From: Caldicellulosiruptoraceae bacterium PP1
GTDB taxonomy: Bacteria > Bacillota > Thermoanaerobacteria > Caldicellulosiruptorales > Caldicellulosiruptoraceae
Direction: 5' to 3'
NCBI GenBank assembly: GCA_041320695.1
Contig: JBGGOQ010000001.1
Location: forward strand, 620,001 to 684,000
Length of the DNA: 64,000 nt
Positions 50,787 to 60,408 of this stretch are shown in pieces; within the stretch, counting starts at the first letter, position 1; each line of letters opens with the position of its first letter. The translations under genes were made by a program, and so were the position numbers. The notes under the pieces are model-generated. The model did no database searches, was not told the DNA's origin, and saw only the letters and a program-made list of their open reading frames with translations.

Positions 50787-51839
50787 TCACACCTCATATA
50801 TATTATAACTTGCAGCTTTGAAAAGTCTATTTTCTAAAGCTAAAGCTTCAAACCCATTATTATTGTTCCATTCGCAAATAATTATATCTATATCCATTTT
50901 TTCAAATAATCTAAAACTTGAGAAAAGATTCTTCATGCACTCTTCAATAGAAAAAACACTTCCAATTATTAATGTTTTATAGTCTTTAAAGTTAAAGCTT
51001 GTCTCATAAAAAGATAATATTCCAACCCTTTTATTTTCATTTTTGTAATATTCAGCAAGCTGTTTTACTTTTGAAACTCTTTTTTTAACTTTCCCCTTTA
51101 CTACTATAACTGGAATATTTGGGGCATAATGCTTATATTTCATACCAGGTGCCTTAGGTATTAGAATTTTTTGTTTATAATTTAATAATGATTCATCAAT
51201 ATAAATTTCACCCAAAACCTCTTTTAGCATTTCATAAGTAATTGCACCGGGTCGTAAAATTGTAGGTTTATTTGTTAAATCAACAATTGTTGATTCTAAT
51301 CCAACATTGCAGCTTCCCCCATCAATTATATAATCAACATCTTTATCTATTAAATCTTCAATAACATGTTCTGCTTTCGTAGGGCTGGGTCTCCCTGATA
51401 AATTTGCTGAAGGTGCTGCAATTGGTCTTTGAGCTAAAGCTATTAAATCTAATGCAATTTTATTCGCAGGCATCCTTATTCCAACACTTTTTAAGCCTGC
51501 AGTAACTTTATCTGGAACAATGCTTTTTTTTCTTAAAATAATGGTTAAAGGTCCTGGCCAAAAGTTTTCAATCAAAATTCTTATAATTTCTTTATCATAA
51601 TCCATAGCAATATCATAAATCATTTCAATAGATGAAATATGAAGTATTAATGGATTATCTTGTGGCCTTCCTTTTATTTCGAATATTTTTGAAACAGCCT
51701 TTTCATTAAAACCATCTGCTCCCAAACCATAAACAGTTTCAGTTGGGAAGGCTACAATTCTTCCATTTTGAATTGATTGTGCAGCTGGTTTTAAAATATC
51801 TAAATCATAATTATCTTTTGCATTTATAATAACAGCCAA
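50787..51839 (-). CDS. tsaC: Threonylcarbamoyl-AMP synthase (Sua5/TsaC)
   Basis: It starts the t6A37 modification of tRNAs. The YrdC domain (about residues 10-195) has AFPTETVYGLGADGFNEKAV, KGRPQDNPLILH and GRPSPTKAEHV, and GLESTIVDLT. The C-terminal Sua5 domain (about 215-350, with PGMKYKHYAP) makes it the long form. The length of 350 residues is normal. The start is TTG at 51839 with GGAGTGG, formed by the end of the ZIP gene. Confidence 0.94.
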   Translation of the reverse strand: MAVIINAKDNYDLDILKPAAQSIQNGRIVAFPTETVYGLGADGFNEKAVSKIFEIKGRPQDNPLILHISSIEMIYDIAMDYDKEIIRILIENFWPGPLTIILRKKSIVPDKVTAGLKSVGIRMPANKIALDLIALAQRPIAAPSANLSGRPSPTKAEHVIEDLIDKDVDYIIDGGSCNVGLESTIVDLTNKPTILRPGAITYEMLKEVLGEIYIDESLLNYKQKILIPKAPGMKYKHYAPNIPVIVVKGKVKKRVSKVKQLAEYYKNENKRVGILSFYETSFNFKDYKTLIIGSVFSIEECMKNLFSSFRLFEKMDIDIIICEWNNNNGFEALALENRLFKAASYNIYEV

Positions 51840-51840
51840 T

Positions 51841-52560
51841 TTATTTCCACTCCATAAGTAAAATACCTAAAATGATACCAATGATATTAGCTATTATTGG
51901 CAATTTCCCTTTGTTTATTCTATTATATTCAGGAATTAAGTCTGAAATAATAATATATAGCATAGCTGCTGCAGCCATTGCCATACAAATACCCATGCTT
52001 ATATTATTTATAGATCCAAAAAATGTCCCGATAATGCATCCAATTCCAGTAGGTATTCCAGCCAAAATTGAATAAATAATGGTATCTCTTTTCCTTGTCA
52101 TATTAATATTAAACGGAACAGCTAATACAAATCCTTCTGGAATATCATGCAGAATAATTGTAATAGCTATAAGTAAACCTAAATATCTATCATTTACAAA
52201 AGATGATCCAACAGCTATCCCTTCAGGAAGATTATGCAATGCAATTCCAAATAATATTATAAATCCACTTGCATTTTTAATATTAAAACTTTTGATTTTT
52301 TCAACATTTAGCTCAATAAATAAAATTACTAATGTTATTAAAATTATAATTGAAATTGTAATAAAATCTCCACATGAATAAATAGCCTCAGGAATAAGAC
52401 CAAAACAAATCATGCCTAACATTAATCCAGATGTAAAAGCAATTGAAACACTTAGAAATCTCTTATTATTTGGTGAAATAAAAAAAGATAATAAACATCC
52501 AAGTAATGATCCAATAATTCCACAAAGAAAAATAAAGGCATTTATTATAATATAGTTCAT
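51841..52560 (-). CDS. ZIP-family metal transporter
   Basis: About eight membrane segments. The metal-binding motifs HNLPEG and HDIPEG lie in segments IV and V, as in ZupT-like ZIP transporters that import zinc or iron. The length of 239 residues is normal. The ATG at 52560 has only a weak ribosome binding site. It lies directly ahead of tsaC with one base between, so they are likely one transcript. Metal choice cannot be told. Confidence 0.88.
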   Translation of the reverse strand: MNYIIINAFIFLCGIIGSLLGCLLSFFISPNNKRFLSVSIAFTSGLMLGMICFGLIPEAIYSCGDFITISIIILITLVILFIELNVEKIKSFNIKNASGFIILFGIALHNLPEGIAVGSSFVNDRYLGLLIAITIILHDIPEGFVLAVPFNINMTRKRDTIIYSILAGIPTGIGCIIGTFFGSINNISMGICMAMAAAAMLYIIISDLIPEYNRINKGKLPIIANIIGIILGILLMEWK

Positions 52561-52621
52561 AATTCTAAGTAGAAATATTATTATTTCAATAAATAATATG
52601 TTATTTCAGCAATTTTTATTT

Positions 52622-53395
52622 TTAATTTTGCGAAGCTGAATTATAAGTTGTTCGAACAATAAATATTGTTACTCGTCTATTAAGCGATCTACCTTGTTCT
52701 GTAAGATTTGATGCTATTGGTTTATATTCTCCATAACCCACAACAGAAAACCTTTCGGGGTTAATCTTTGTTGTATTTAATATCTCTCGTAATACCGACG
52801 TAGCTCTTGCAGTTGATAGTTCCCAATTTGAGTAAAAATACTTATTATGAATAGGTCTATTATCTGTATGCCCTTCAATTCTTATTGTGTTTTCTGGGAC
52901 TTTTTCTAATATTTTAGCTATTTCATGAATTACTTCTTTAGCTTCTGGAGTAAGATTAGCAGAACCTGAATCAAACAATACATCTTTGAGCATTATAGAA
53001 AGACCTTTTGATTCTTGGACAACTAATACCTTCCCCTCTATGCCATGCTCCTTAATTAACTGGAGCACTTGTTTTTGAATATTATCAATTTTTTGTTGTT
53101 CAGTTAGTTCCTTATTTTTAGTATTTCCACCAACTTCGCTATTTTTACCACTTACATTTTTACCAGATAATCCTTCTAAGATAGACGGACCGGTATTATC
53201 AAACACATAAGCAGTTCCTTTTAAAACCGATGTTAATGATTCTGTAAAATTTCTATATTTAACCATATCAAGTTTACTCATTGAATACAGAACAATAAAA
53301 AACACAAGAAGCAATGTAATCAAATCTGCATAAGTAATAAGCCATCTTTCATTATTTTCAACTTCAGCTTCTTCTCTTCTCTTACGAGATGCCAT
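52622..53395 (-). CDS. motB: Flagellar motor stator protein MotB
   Basis: The single membrane helix at about residues 19-39 carries the proton-binding Asp24 in TYADLITLLLVFF. The C-terminal OmpA-like domain (about 120-250, with IRIEGHTDNRP and SVVGYGEYKP) anchors the stator to peptidoglycan. The length of 257 residues is normal. It follows motA by five bases. Together they form the torque generator, so the strain is probably motile or uses a related gliding/stator role. Confidence 0.93.
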   Translation of the reverse strand: MASRKRREEAEVENNERWLITYADLITLLLVFFIVLYSMSKLDMVKYRNFTESLTSVLKGTAYVFDNTGPSILEGLSGKNVSGKNSEVGGNTKNKELTEQQKIDNIQKQVLQLIKEHGIEGKVLVVQESKGLSIMLKDVLFDSGSANLTPEAKEVIHEIAKILEKVPENTIRIEGHTDNRPIHNKYFYSNWELSTARATSVLREILNTTKINPERFSVVGYGEYKPIASNLTEQGRSLNRRVTIFIVRTTYNSASQN

Positions 53396-53400
53396 TTATA

Positions 53401-54195
53401 TCATCCTCCTGCTCCAGCTCTTGCTGTTTCAGTAGAAGTTCCCTCAGATTCTTTTTGCCCCTCAGATCCACCAATTTTTTCTCTTAAAATTCTTGGATTT
53501 TCGCCTGCTTGTATTGATAATAATCCTTCAACAATTATATCATTTAGCATTCTTTCTTGTTTACCTTTTGTCTTTATTTTTTTGCCAAAATTTAGCCATA
53601 TTAAATTTGCAGTTGCAACACCATATAATGTTGCAACAAAAGCAACAGCAATTGAACCTGCAAGTTCATCTGGATTTGAGATATTACTTAAAACTGAAAT
53701 AAGCCCCATAACCGTTCCAATAATACCCATTGTTGGTGAATAACCACCTGCTGCTTCAAAAACCTCAGCAGCAGCTTTAATTTCTTGCTCTTTGACGTAT
53801 ACTTCTCTATCCAAAATATCTCTTATTATCTCTCCTTCAATACCATCAACAACAAGTCCTAATCCTTTCTTAAGTAGCGGATTTTGAATATTAGGAAGCT
53901 CCTGTTCCAAAGCAAGAAGTCCTTCTTTTCTGGCTCTATCAGATAATTGAACAAGTTGCTCAATTATCTCACTAGTATTTAGTTTTTTATCGGTAAAGAC
54001 CATTTTTAAGTGTGCTATTGCATTTTTAACCTCAGCCATTGGAAATGATATTAATACTGCTGCAATTGTTCCACCAAAAACAATCATACCTGCAGATATT
54101 TGTATTAATTTTGCAGGATTACCTTTTTCAATTATAAAAGCAGTTAGTAATGAACCAAATCCTAAAATTAATCCCCCAATAGATAATATATCCAT
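53401..54195 (-). CDS. motA: Flagellar motor stator protein MotA
   Basis: Four membrane helices with a large cytoplasmic loop (about residues 60-150). The conserved FGGTIAAVLISFPMAEVKNA and YSPTMGIIGTVMGLI segments carry the prolines involved in torque. The length of 264 residues is normal. The C-terminus is Gly/Ala/Glu-rich (SEGQKESEGTST), less conserved. It is followed by motB. The proton-type or sodium-type (PomA) use is not decided. Confidence 0.92.
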   Translation of the reverse strand: MDILSIGGLILGFGSLLTAFIIEKGNPAKLIQISAGMIVFGGTIAAVLISFPMAEVKNAIAHLKMVFTDKKLNTSEIIEQLVQLSDRARKEGLLALEQELPNIQNPLLKKGLGLVVDGIEGEIIRDILDREVYVKEQEIKAAAEVFEAAGGYSPTMGIIGTVMGLISVLSNISNPDELAGSIAVAFVATLYGVATANLIWLNFGKKIKTKGKQERMLNDIIVEGLLSIQAGENPRILREKIGGSEGQKESEGTSTETARAGAGG

Positions 54196-54259
54196 CTACA
54201 TCATCCTTTGAAAAAAGTTTATAATTCATATAATTTATCGACAAAATAAAACAATATTA

Positions 54260-55327
54260 TTAGCTTACTTCTTTCAATTTTTCTGTTTGGTAATGTGTAA
54301 TCAATCCATCAATTATCTCTTCAATATCTCCATCTAAAATAGCCTCTAACTTGTATAAAGTAAGTCCTATCCTATGATCTGTTACTCTACCTTGTGGGAA
54401 GTTATAAGTTCGTATTCTTTCTGAGCGGTCACCTGTCCCAACCTGACTTTTTCTTTCTTTTGCAATCTCACTATCCTGCATTTCTTGGTAATATTCATAA
54501 AGCTTTGCTCTTAGAATTTTCATAGCTTTATCCCTATTTGCATGTTGTGAACGTTCATCTTGGCAGGTTACTATTATACCTGTTGGTTTGTGTATTATCC
54601 TTACAGCTGATTCAGTCTTATTGACATGCTGCCCACCAGCACCACCTGCTCTAAATGTATCAATTTCTAAATCTTCATCTTTTATTTCAACATCTACATC
54701 TTCAACTTCAGGAAGAACAGCAACTGTTACTGTAGATGTATGAATTCTTCCACCAGATTCAGTAACTGGAACTCTTTGAACTCTATGAACACCACTTTCA
54801 TACTTTAACCTACTATATGCACCTTTACCGTTAATAACAAAAATAACCTCTTTTAGTCCTTCTAAATCACTTTCACTTGTCGATAAAACCTCATATTTCC
54901 AACCTCGGCGTTCAGCATAACGAGTATACATTCTAAACAATTCAGCAGCAAATAATGCAGCTTCTTCTCCACCGGCACCAGCTCTAATTTCAACAATTAC
55001 ATTCTTTTCATCGTTAGGATCTTTTGGAAGTAATAATATCTTAAGCTCATGCTCAATTTCAACAATTCTATCTTTTGCTTCATTTAATTCAGCTATAACT
55101 AGTTCTTCAAATTCAGAATCAATTTTTGTTCTTAACAATTCTTCTGCTTCTTTAATTGTGTCATGAACCTTCTTGTATTCCCTATATTTTTCAACAATAG
55201 GAGTAAGACTACTATGTTCTTTGACTAATTTTTGCCATTCTGTATTATTAGATATTATTTCTGGATCAGAAATCTTTTTTTCAAGAATAATATATTTTTC
55301 TTCAATTGCTGATAATTTATCTATCAT
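54260..55327 (-). CDS. prfA: Peptide chain release factor 1
   Basis: It ends translation at UAA and UAG. The GGQ motif is in [18 protein letters not shown], with the codon-reading region nearby and [12 protein letters not shown] upstream. The length from ATG 55327 is 355 residues, preceded by GAGGTG. An in-frame TTG at 55330 is less likely. It comes after prmC, whose product methylates the GGQ glutamine, in the rpmE-DUF1385-prmC-prfA order. Confidence 0.97.
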   Translation of the reverse strand: MIDKLSAIEEKYIILEKKISDPEIISNNTEWQKLVKEHSSLTPIVEKYREYKKVHDTIKEAEELLRTKIDSEFEELVIAELNEAKDRIVEIEHELKILLLPKDPNDEKNVIVEIRAGAGGEEAALFAAELFRMYTRYAERRGWKYEVLSTSESDLEGLKEVIFVINGKGAYSRLKYESGVHRVQRVPVTESGGRIHTSTVTVAVLPEVEDVDVEIKDEDLEIDTFRAGGAGGQHVNKTESAVRIIHKPTGIIVTCQDERSQHANRDKAMKILRAKLYEYYQEMQDSEIAKERKSQVGTGDRSERIRTYNFPQGRVTDHRIGLTLYKLEAILDGDIEEIIDGLITHYQTEKLKEVS

Positions 55328-55336
55328 CAAATCACC

Positions 55337-56185
55337 TCATTTATCTTTTTTTGCTATTATGACTCTTTCAATATGTGATAAATCTTTAAAAATTTCAATT
55401 GAACTATATTCCTTTAATAAATATTCAGAAACCCTTTTTGCTTGATTGTATCCAATCTCAAAAATCAGATATCCGCCATCTCTTAAATAGCTATCAGCTT
55501 GATCTGATATTGCTTTATAAAACTTAATATCATCCCCGCTAGCCAAAAGAGCTATTTTAGGTTCTTTTAAAACTCTTTTGTCTAAGTTTTTATAGTCTTC
55601 CTCACTTATATATGGAGGATTGCTTATTATAATATCAAACATTATATTATTGATATTTTCAAATAAATTACTTTCTATAAAAACAATTTTTTCATATACA
55701 TTATTGATTTTTGCATTATGTTTTGCTATTTCTAATGCATTTGATGAAATATCTGTTGCAAAGATATTAGCATCAGAAAACTTTGCAAGTGTAATAGCAA
55801 TAGCACCACTACCTGTTCCGATATCTAAAACATTAGGTTTATTAAATTCTTTAATCTTTTCTAATGCTTTTTCGACTATTAATTCGGTATCGAAACGAGG
55901 GATTAAAACATTTTCATTAACAAAAAATTCTAACCCCATAAAATAGGCTTTATTATAACAATATTGAATAGGATACCCTTCTATATACTTATTTAACCAA
56001 CTCAACAACTTTTTATATTGAATATTATCAATCTCAATTTCGTTTTTCTTTGCAATCAACGTTGCCTTATCAATATTTAACAGTTCTGATAATAACATTA
56101 ATGTTATGTGCAAAGCATCTTTAACGTTATTTTTTATAAGTATACTATTAATCTGATTAATAGCATTATTAAGTTTTGTTACCAT
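55337..56185 (-). CDS. prmC: Release-factor glutamine methyltransferase
   Basis: It methylates the GGQ glutamine of release factors. VLDIGTGSGAIAITLAKF is the SAM-binding motif and IIISNPPYISEED the catalytic NPPY motif. The length of 282 residues is normal. The ATG overlaps the end of the DUF1385 gene by seven bases. The gene lies directly before prfA, its natural substrate. Confidence 0.96.
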   Translation of the reverse strand: MVTKLNNAINQINSILIKNNVKDALHITLMLLSELLNIDKATLIAKKNEIEIDNIQYKKLLSWLNKYIEGYPIQYCYNKAYFMGLEFFVNENVLIPRFDTELIVEKALEKIKEFNKPNVLDIGTGSGAIAITLAKFSDANIFATDISSNALEIAKHNAKINNVYEKIVFIESNLFENINNIMFDIIISNPPYISEEDYKNLDKRVLKEPKIALLASGDDIKFYKAISDQADSYLRDGGYLIFEIGYNQAKRVSEYLLKEYSSIEIFKDLSHIERVIIAKKDK

Positions 56186-57123
56186 CTGTCAAGTTCACTG
56201 TCCTCTGTTATTACTTCTTTAATTGCAGCTATTGCAACCTCTATTTGTAAATCATCAGGTTCTTTTGTTGTTATTTTTTGTAATAACATACCTGGTATTG
56301 ATATTAGTTTAGCAATTTTGCTTTCACTTCTTCCAGACCATTTTATAATCTCGTATGATATACCTACTACAACTGGTAATAATAAAAGTCTTAATAAAAC
56401 TCTCATTAATACTCCTTGCCAACCAGCAAACGAAAAAACAATAATACTTATAATAATAACTATCAACAAAAAGCTTGTTCCACATCTTGGATGTAATGTT
56501 GAAAATTTTCTTACATTTTCGACTGTTAATTCAAGACCATTTTCATAAGCATAAATTGTTTTATGCTCTGCACCATGATATTCAAAAACTCGCTTAATAT
56601 CCTTCATCTGAGATATTAATATTAAGTATATAAAAAATATAATTAACCTCACAATTCCTTCAATTAGATTTTTTATTAAAACATTATTTGAAAACTGTTC
56701 AAATAGCTTTACAGATTGAGTAGGTAGATACAAAAATAAAAATAGTCCAAAAAATAATGAAATAACTAAAGAAACATATATTGCTAAATCAGTAATTCCA
56801 AAATCTTTAAAAAACTTTTTTTCAAATAATTTATCAACCCAATCTTTCTGAGCTTCTTTTTCCTCCTCAGATAAATCTTCCATAGCTATATCAGCAGACC
56901 TCATAAGCATTTTAGTCCCCATTATTAACTGTTCGAATAATATTATTGTTCCTCTTATAAATGGTATTTTTTTTATTTTATTTTGATCTTTTAAAGAAAG
57001 AGCATTGGTTTCAATAAAAATAGTCCCATCTGCTTTTCTAACAGCCATAGAAACTTTTTCAGGCCCCTTCATCATAATTCCTTCAATTAATGCTTGCCCA
57101 CCAATTGAGGTTTTCTTCTTCAT
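56179..57123 (-). CDS. DUF1385 integral membrane protein
   Basis: A conserved protein of unknown function. The N-terminus IGGQALIEGIMMKGPEKVSMAVR, then HGAEHKTIYAYENG and LHPRCGTSFLLIV are strictly family-type, suggesting a metal- or substrate-binding site with the His, Glu and Cys. About five membrane segments lie in the C-terminal two thirds. The length of 314 residues is normal. The position between rpmE and prmC/prfA is typical in Firmicutes, but the reason is unknown. ATG at 57123 has AAAGGAA. Confidence 0.88.
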   Translation of the reverse strand: MKKKTSIGGQALIEGIMMKGPEKVSMAVRKADGTIFIETNALSLKDQNKIKKIPFIRGTIILFEQLIMGTKMLMRSADIAMEDLSEEEKEAQKDWVDKLFEKKFFKDFGITDLAIYVSLVISLFFGLFLFLYLPTQSVKLFEQFSNNVLIKNLIEGIVRLIIFFIYLILISQMKDIKRVFEYHGAEHKTIYAYENGLELTVENVRKFSTLHPRCGTSFLLIVIIISIIVFSFAGWQGVLMRVLLRLLLLPVVVGISYEIIKWSGRSESKIAKLISIPGMLLQKITTKEPDDLQIEVAIAAIKEVITEDSELDRW

Positions 57124-57154
57124 TTCATTATTCCTTTCTGAATGTTTATTAAAT

Positions 57155-57184
57155 AAAATAAAAAGGATTAGCTTTGGCTAATCC
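57155..57184 (-). terminator. Terminator after rpmE
   Basis: GGATTAGC and GCTAATCC form an eight-base-pair stem with a four-base loop, followed by TTTTTATTTT on the minus strand, about 40 bases before the DUF1385 start. Confidence 0.8.
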
Positions 57185-57197
57185 CTTTCTGCCTTAA

Positions 57198-57416
57198 TTA
57201 CTTCTGATCAAGATTATATTTCTTCATAAACTTCTCAACTCTACCTGTTGTATCAATAAATTTTTGTTTTCCAGTAAAGAAAGGATGACATTTTGAACAT
57301 ATTTCAACGTGTATTTCTTTCTTTGTTGAACCTGTAATAAAGGTTTCGCCACAAGCACATTTTACTACAGCATCATTATAATAATTTGGATGTATACCTT
57401 CTTTCATTGTTAACAA
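57198..57416 (-). CDS. rpmE: 50S ribosomal protein L31, zinc-binding form
   Basis: [27 protein letters not shown] is the typical start. The cysteines of KCACG and ICSKC make the zinc site of the C-plus form, and [20 protein letters not shown] is conserved. Two starts are possible: TTG at 57416 four bases after GGAGG, or ATG at 57407 (MKEGIHP) 13 bases away; the shorter gives the standard sequence. It has a promoter at 57503-57531. Confidence 0.95.
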   Translation of the reverse strand: MLTMKEGIHPNYYNDAVVKCACGETFITGSTKKEIHVEICSKCHPFFTGKQKFIDTTGRVEKFMKKYNLDQK

Positions 57417-57502
57417 TTCACCTCCTAAGCAAGCTTTAAATATAAAGAAAGTTAATTATTACTTTCCTACTAAAGTTTAAATATTAAAATTATCGCAACA
57501 TT

Positions 57503-57531
57503 ATTTTACACTACAAAAAGCTATAAAACAA
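57503..57531 (-). promoter_or_regulatory. Promoter of rpmE
   Basis: On the minus strand TTGTTT, a 17-base spacer and TAAAAT. It leaves a leader of about 80 bases that holds a small GGAAAGT-ACTTTCT hairpin. Confidence 0.5.
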
Positions 57532-57539
57532 GTATTTTT

Positions 57540-58811
57540 TTATACTCTATATTCTTTAACCCAAAAAGATAATATCAAAAATCCTGATATCATTGAAATT
57601 ATTGAAATTATAAAAAGAATCTGAACACTAAAAACATCAATAATAAATCCAGCTATCATAGCATTAAAAGCAAAAAATGGACCCATTAAAAAATTTCTCA
57701 AACCTATATATGATGGCTGTTTTAAAGGGTCTCTACATAAATTTGCAGCTAGATTACTTTCGTTAACATTTCTTGCACTTTGTGCTATACCAAATAAAGA
57801 TATCGAAATATAATATATGAAAACACTTTTCATAAAGTATGTAAGTATAATCGCAGGAATAAAAATAATAGCAGAAAAAACTAATGTAGCTTTAAAGCCC
57901 TTTTTGGTTCCAACAATCCCCCAAATCATATAACCAAATGTTTGAGATAACAACAATATTGTTGTTGCATTTGCAACCTCTTGTGTTCCTATACCAAGTT
58001 TGTCCTTAGCAAATATTGTTTGAAAGGCAAACGGCATTTTACCAAAACCAGCTATTAAAGCAACTGATAATAAATATCTTGTAAAATTTTTATCTTCTTT
58101 TAAAATCATAAACATATTTTTGAAGTATTCTTTATTATCTACCTGTTTTTTTGGCTTTTTTAATGGTGGCTCATCTAATAAGGAAACAAATGATAGTGAT
58201 ATCATCATAATAATAAAAGCAGTCAAAAAAAGTATAGCATAATTAAGTGGATATCCAAAGCTTTTAAGAATAATCCCCATAAGATAAGCACCTAACGTTT
58301 CAAAAATTCCTCCACAAGTTGATCGAATTCCGAAAAAGCGGCTTCTATATTTTTCAGGTACTAATTTAAGTATTAAATTAAACCATGTAATACTAGTAAA
58401 TGCTGTACAGAGTCCCTGTAAACTAAATATAGTATAAAATAGAACAACAAACAACCAATTATTTTTTTCAGCAAAAAGAAAAATATCAACAGCTAGTAAA
58501 AACCATGTTAGCCTCATTAATATTGCATATTTTATTAGAGATTTTTTATATTTTTCTAAGTCTTCAAGCTTCTTTGTTACAAAAATCTGGGCTGAATTTG
58601 CTAACAACACATTAATAGTTGTTAAAAAACCAATCATTGTTTTTGAATGAACATAATGCGATATAAAGTAAATAATTACTGTCCCTGTTGATAACATTCC
58701 TGATGAAATTGCAAATATACTACCATCAGTTATTGATAAAATAGTATTTTTTTTCAGTTTTTTCATTGAGAATAAGTATGCTTGGCGTAAATTACGTTCA
58801 TCATAATCCAA
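57540..58811 (-). CDS. MFS-type transporter
   Basis: A 423-residue protein with about 12 membrane segments and the MFS loop EKYRSRFFGIRSTCGGIFE between segments, as in transporters of the sugar/nucleoside or efflux classes. NVNESNLAANLCRDP and QPSYIGLRNFL are notable. The substrate is unknown. The start is TTG at 58811 with GGAGCGA upstream. It follows glpK by 18 bases, so it may carry glycerol or a related compound, but no glpF-like sequence is present. Confidence 0.82.
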   Translation of the reverse strand: MDYDERNLRQAYLFSMKKLKKNTILSITDGSIFAISSGMLSTGTVIIYFISHYVHSKTMIGFLTTINVLLANSAQIFVTKKLEDLEKYKKSLIKYAILMRLTWFLLAVDIFLFAEKNNWLFVVLFYTIFSLQGLCTAFTSITWFNLILKLVPEKYRSRFFGIRSTCGGIFETLGAYLMGIILKSFGYPLNYAILFLTAFIIMMISLSFVSLLDEPPLKKPKKQVDNKEYFKNMFMILKEDKNFTRYLLSVALIAGFGKMPFAFQTIFAKDKLGIGTQEVANATTILLLSQTFGYMIWGIVGTKKGFKATLVFSAIIFIPAIILTYFMKSVFIYYISISLFGIAQSARNVNESNLAANLCRDPLKQPSYIGLRNFLMGPFFAFNAMIAGFIIDVFSVQILFIISIISMISGFLILSFWVKEYRV

Positions 58812-58829
58812 TTTTTATCGCTCCTTTAA

Positions 58830-60314
58830 TTAAAAAGTCCATCCTCTTGACCTTACTATTGCATTGCGCCATTTTTCAATATATTTTAATCTTATATTTT
58901 CATCAAGATTAGGGATAAATTCTTTATCTTTCTGCCAAATTTTTTTAATATCTGAAAAGTTATTAAAAATACCTACTGAAAGACCTGCCATAAAAAATAC
59001 ACCTAATGCAGTTGTTTCAAAAATCCTCGGTCTTATTATTGGCACCTTTAAAATATTTGATTGAAACTGCATAAGAAAGTTATTCTGACATGCTCCACCA
59101 TCAACTCTTATTTCTTTTATATCAATATTGGTATCATTAATGAATGTGGATATTACATCAAAAGTTTGAAATGCAATTGATTCTAATGCAGATCTTATAA
59201 TATGTTCCTTTGTTGTATCAGATGTAATTCCGATTATTGTCCCAGTCGCTTGTGAATCCCAATAAGGTGCACCTAATCCAACAAAAGCAGGTACAAAATA
59301 AACTCCTCCATTGTCTTTTAAATCATTAGCAATTGTTTCGCTTTCACTTGCTCTTTGGAGCAACTTCATATTATCTCTTAACCATTTTATTACATAACCA
59401 GCAATAAACACGCTTCCCTCAAGTGCATAAGTCGTTTTATTATCTATTCGCCATGCAATAGTTGATAATAGGCCATTTTTTGATATGTAAGGCTTTTGAC
59501 CAGTATTTAATAGGGCAAAACAACCAGTTCCGTAAGTATTTTTTACCATACCTTTTTCAAAGCAGCATTGGCCAAATAAAGCACTTTGCTGATCACCTAA
59601 TACAGCATATATTGGAATTTCAGCTCCAAATGTTTCTTTCTTAGTTATTCCAAACAATTCATTTGAGTCTTTTATTTTTGGTAATATTGTTTCTGGTATA
59701 TTAAAATATTCTAGTAATTCCTTGTCCCATTCAATTGTTTCAATATTTAATAGCATGGTCCTGGAAGCATTAGTAACATCTGTTGCATGGACTTTTCCAC
59801 CTGTAAGATTATAAATTAGCCATGAATCAACAGTGCCAAATGCAAGATTATTAATATTGTATTTATTGTTACAAACATTTTCCAATATCCATTTTATTTT
59901 TGTCGCAGAAAAATATGGATCAATAAGTAATCCAGTTTTATTATGTATTATTTCTTCCATTCCCTGTTCTTTTAGAAAGTTACAATAATCTTTTGTTCTT
60001 CGACATTGCCAAACAATGGCATTATATACTGGTTTGCCATTAGTTTTATCCCATACAATTGTTGTTTCACGTTGATTTGTTATACCGATAGCTTTCAATT
60101 CAGAAATGTTAATGTTTGCCTTATTTATAGCTTCTTTTGCTACTTCTATTTGAGTATTTAAAATCTCATAAGGATCTTGTTCAACCCATCCCTTTTCAGG
60201 ATAAACTTGTTTAATCTCTTTTTGTGAAAATGAAATAATTTCACCAAATTCACTAAATACAACTGCTCTTGAACTTGATGTCCCTTGGTCTAATGAAAGT
60301 ATATATTTCCCCAT
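58830..60314 (-). CDS. glpK: Glycerol kinase
   Basis: It phosphorylates glycerol to glycerol 3-phosphate. YILSLDQGTSSSRAVVF, GITNQRETTIVWDK, GDQQSALFGQCCFEKGM and DGGACQNNFLMQFQ are the FGGY-family and GlpK signatures. The length of 494 residues is normal. In the loop where Firmicute enzymes carry a PTS-phosphorylated His (YHFYG in Enterococcus), this one reads KKETFG, so that control may be absent, by eye. ATG at 60314 has GAGGTG. Confidence 0.95.
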   Translation of the reverse strand: MGKYILSLDQGTSSSRAVVFSEFGEIISFSQKEIKQVYPEKGWVEQDPYEILNTQIEVAKEAINKANINISELKAIGITNQRETTIVWDKTNGKPVYNAIVWQCRRTKDYCNFLKEQGMEEIIHNKTGLLIDPYFSATKIKWILENVCNNKYNINNLAFGTVDSWLIYNLTGGKVHATDVTNASRTMLLNIETIEWDKELLEYFNIPETILPKIKDSNELFGITKKETFGAEIPIYAVLGDQQSALFGQCCFEKGMVKNTYGTGCFALLNTGQKPYISKNGLLSTIAWRIDNKTTYALEGSVFIAGYVIKWLRDNMKLLQRASESETIANDLKDNGGVYFVPAFVGLGAPYWDSQATGTIIGITSDTTKEHIIRSALESIAFQTFDVISTFINDTNIDIKEIRVDGGACQNNFLMQFQSNILKVPIIRPRIFETTALGVFFMAGLSVGIFNNFSDIKKIWQKDKEFIPNLDENIRLKYIEKWRNAIVRSRGWTF

Positions 60315-60375
60315 TTTTACACCTCATAAGAAATATATTTCTATCCTATAAAATATTCTACGTAAAATCAAGATT

Positions 60376-60408
60376 AAAAAATGCTGTTAACCTAAGTGGT
60401 TAACAGCA
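60376..60408 (-). terminator. Terminator at the end of the transketolase genes
   Basis: TGCTGTTAACC and GGTTAACAGCA form an 11-base-pair stem with a five-base loop and a T run on the minus strand. It overlaps the stop codon of the C-terminal subunit gene. Confidence 0.85.
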
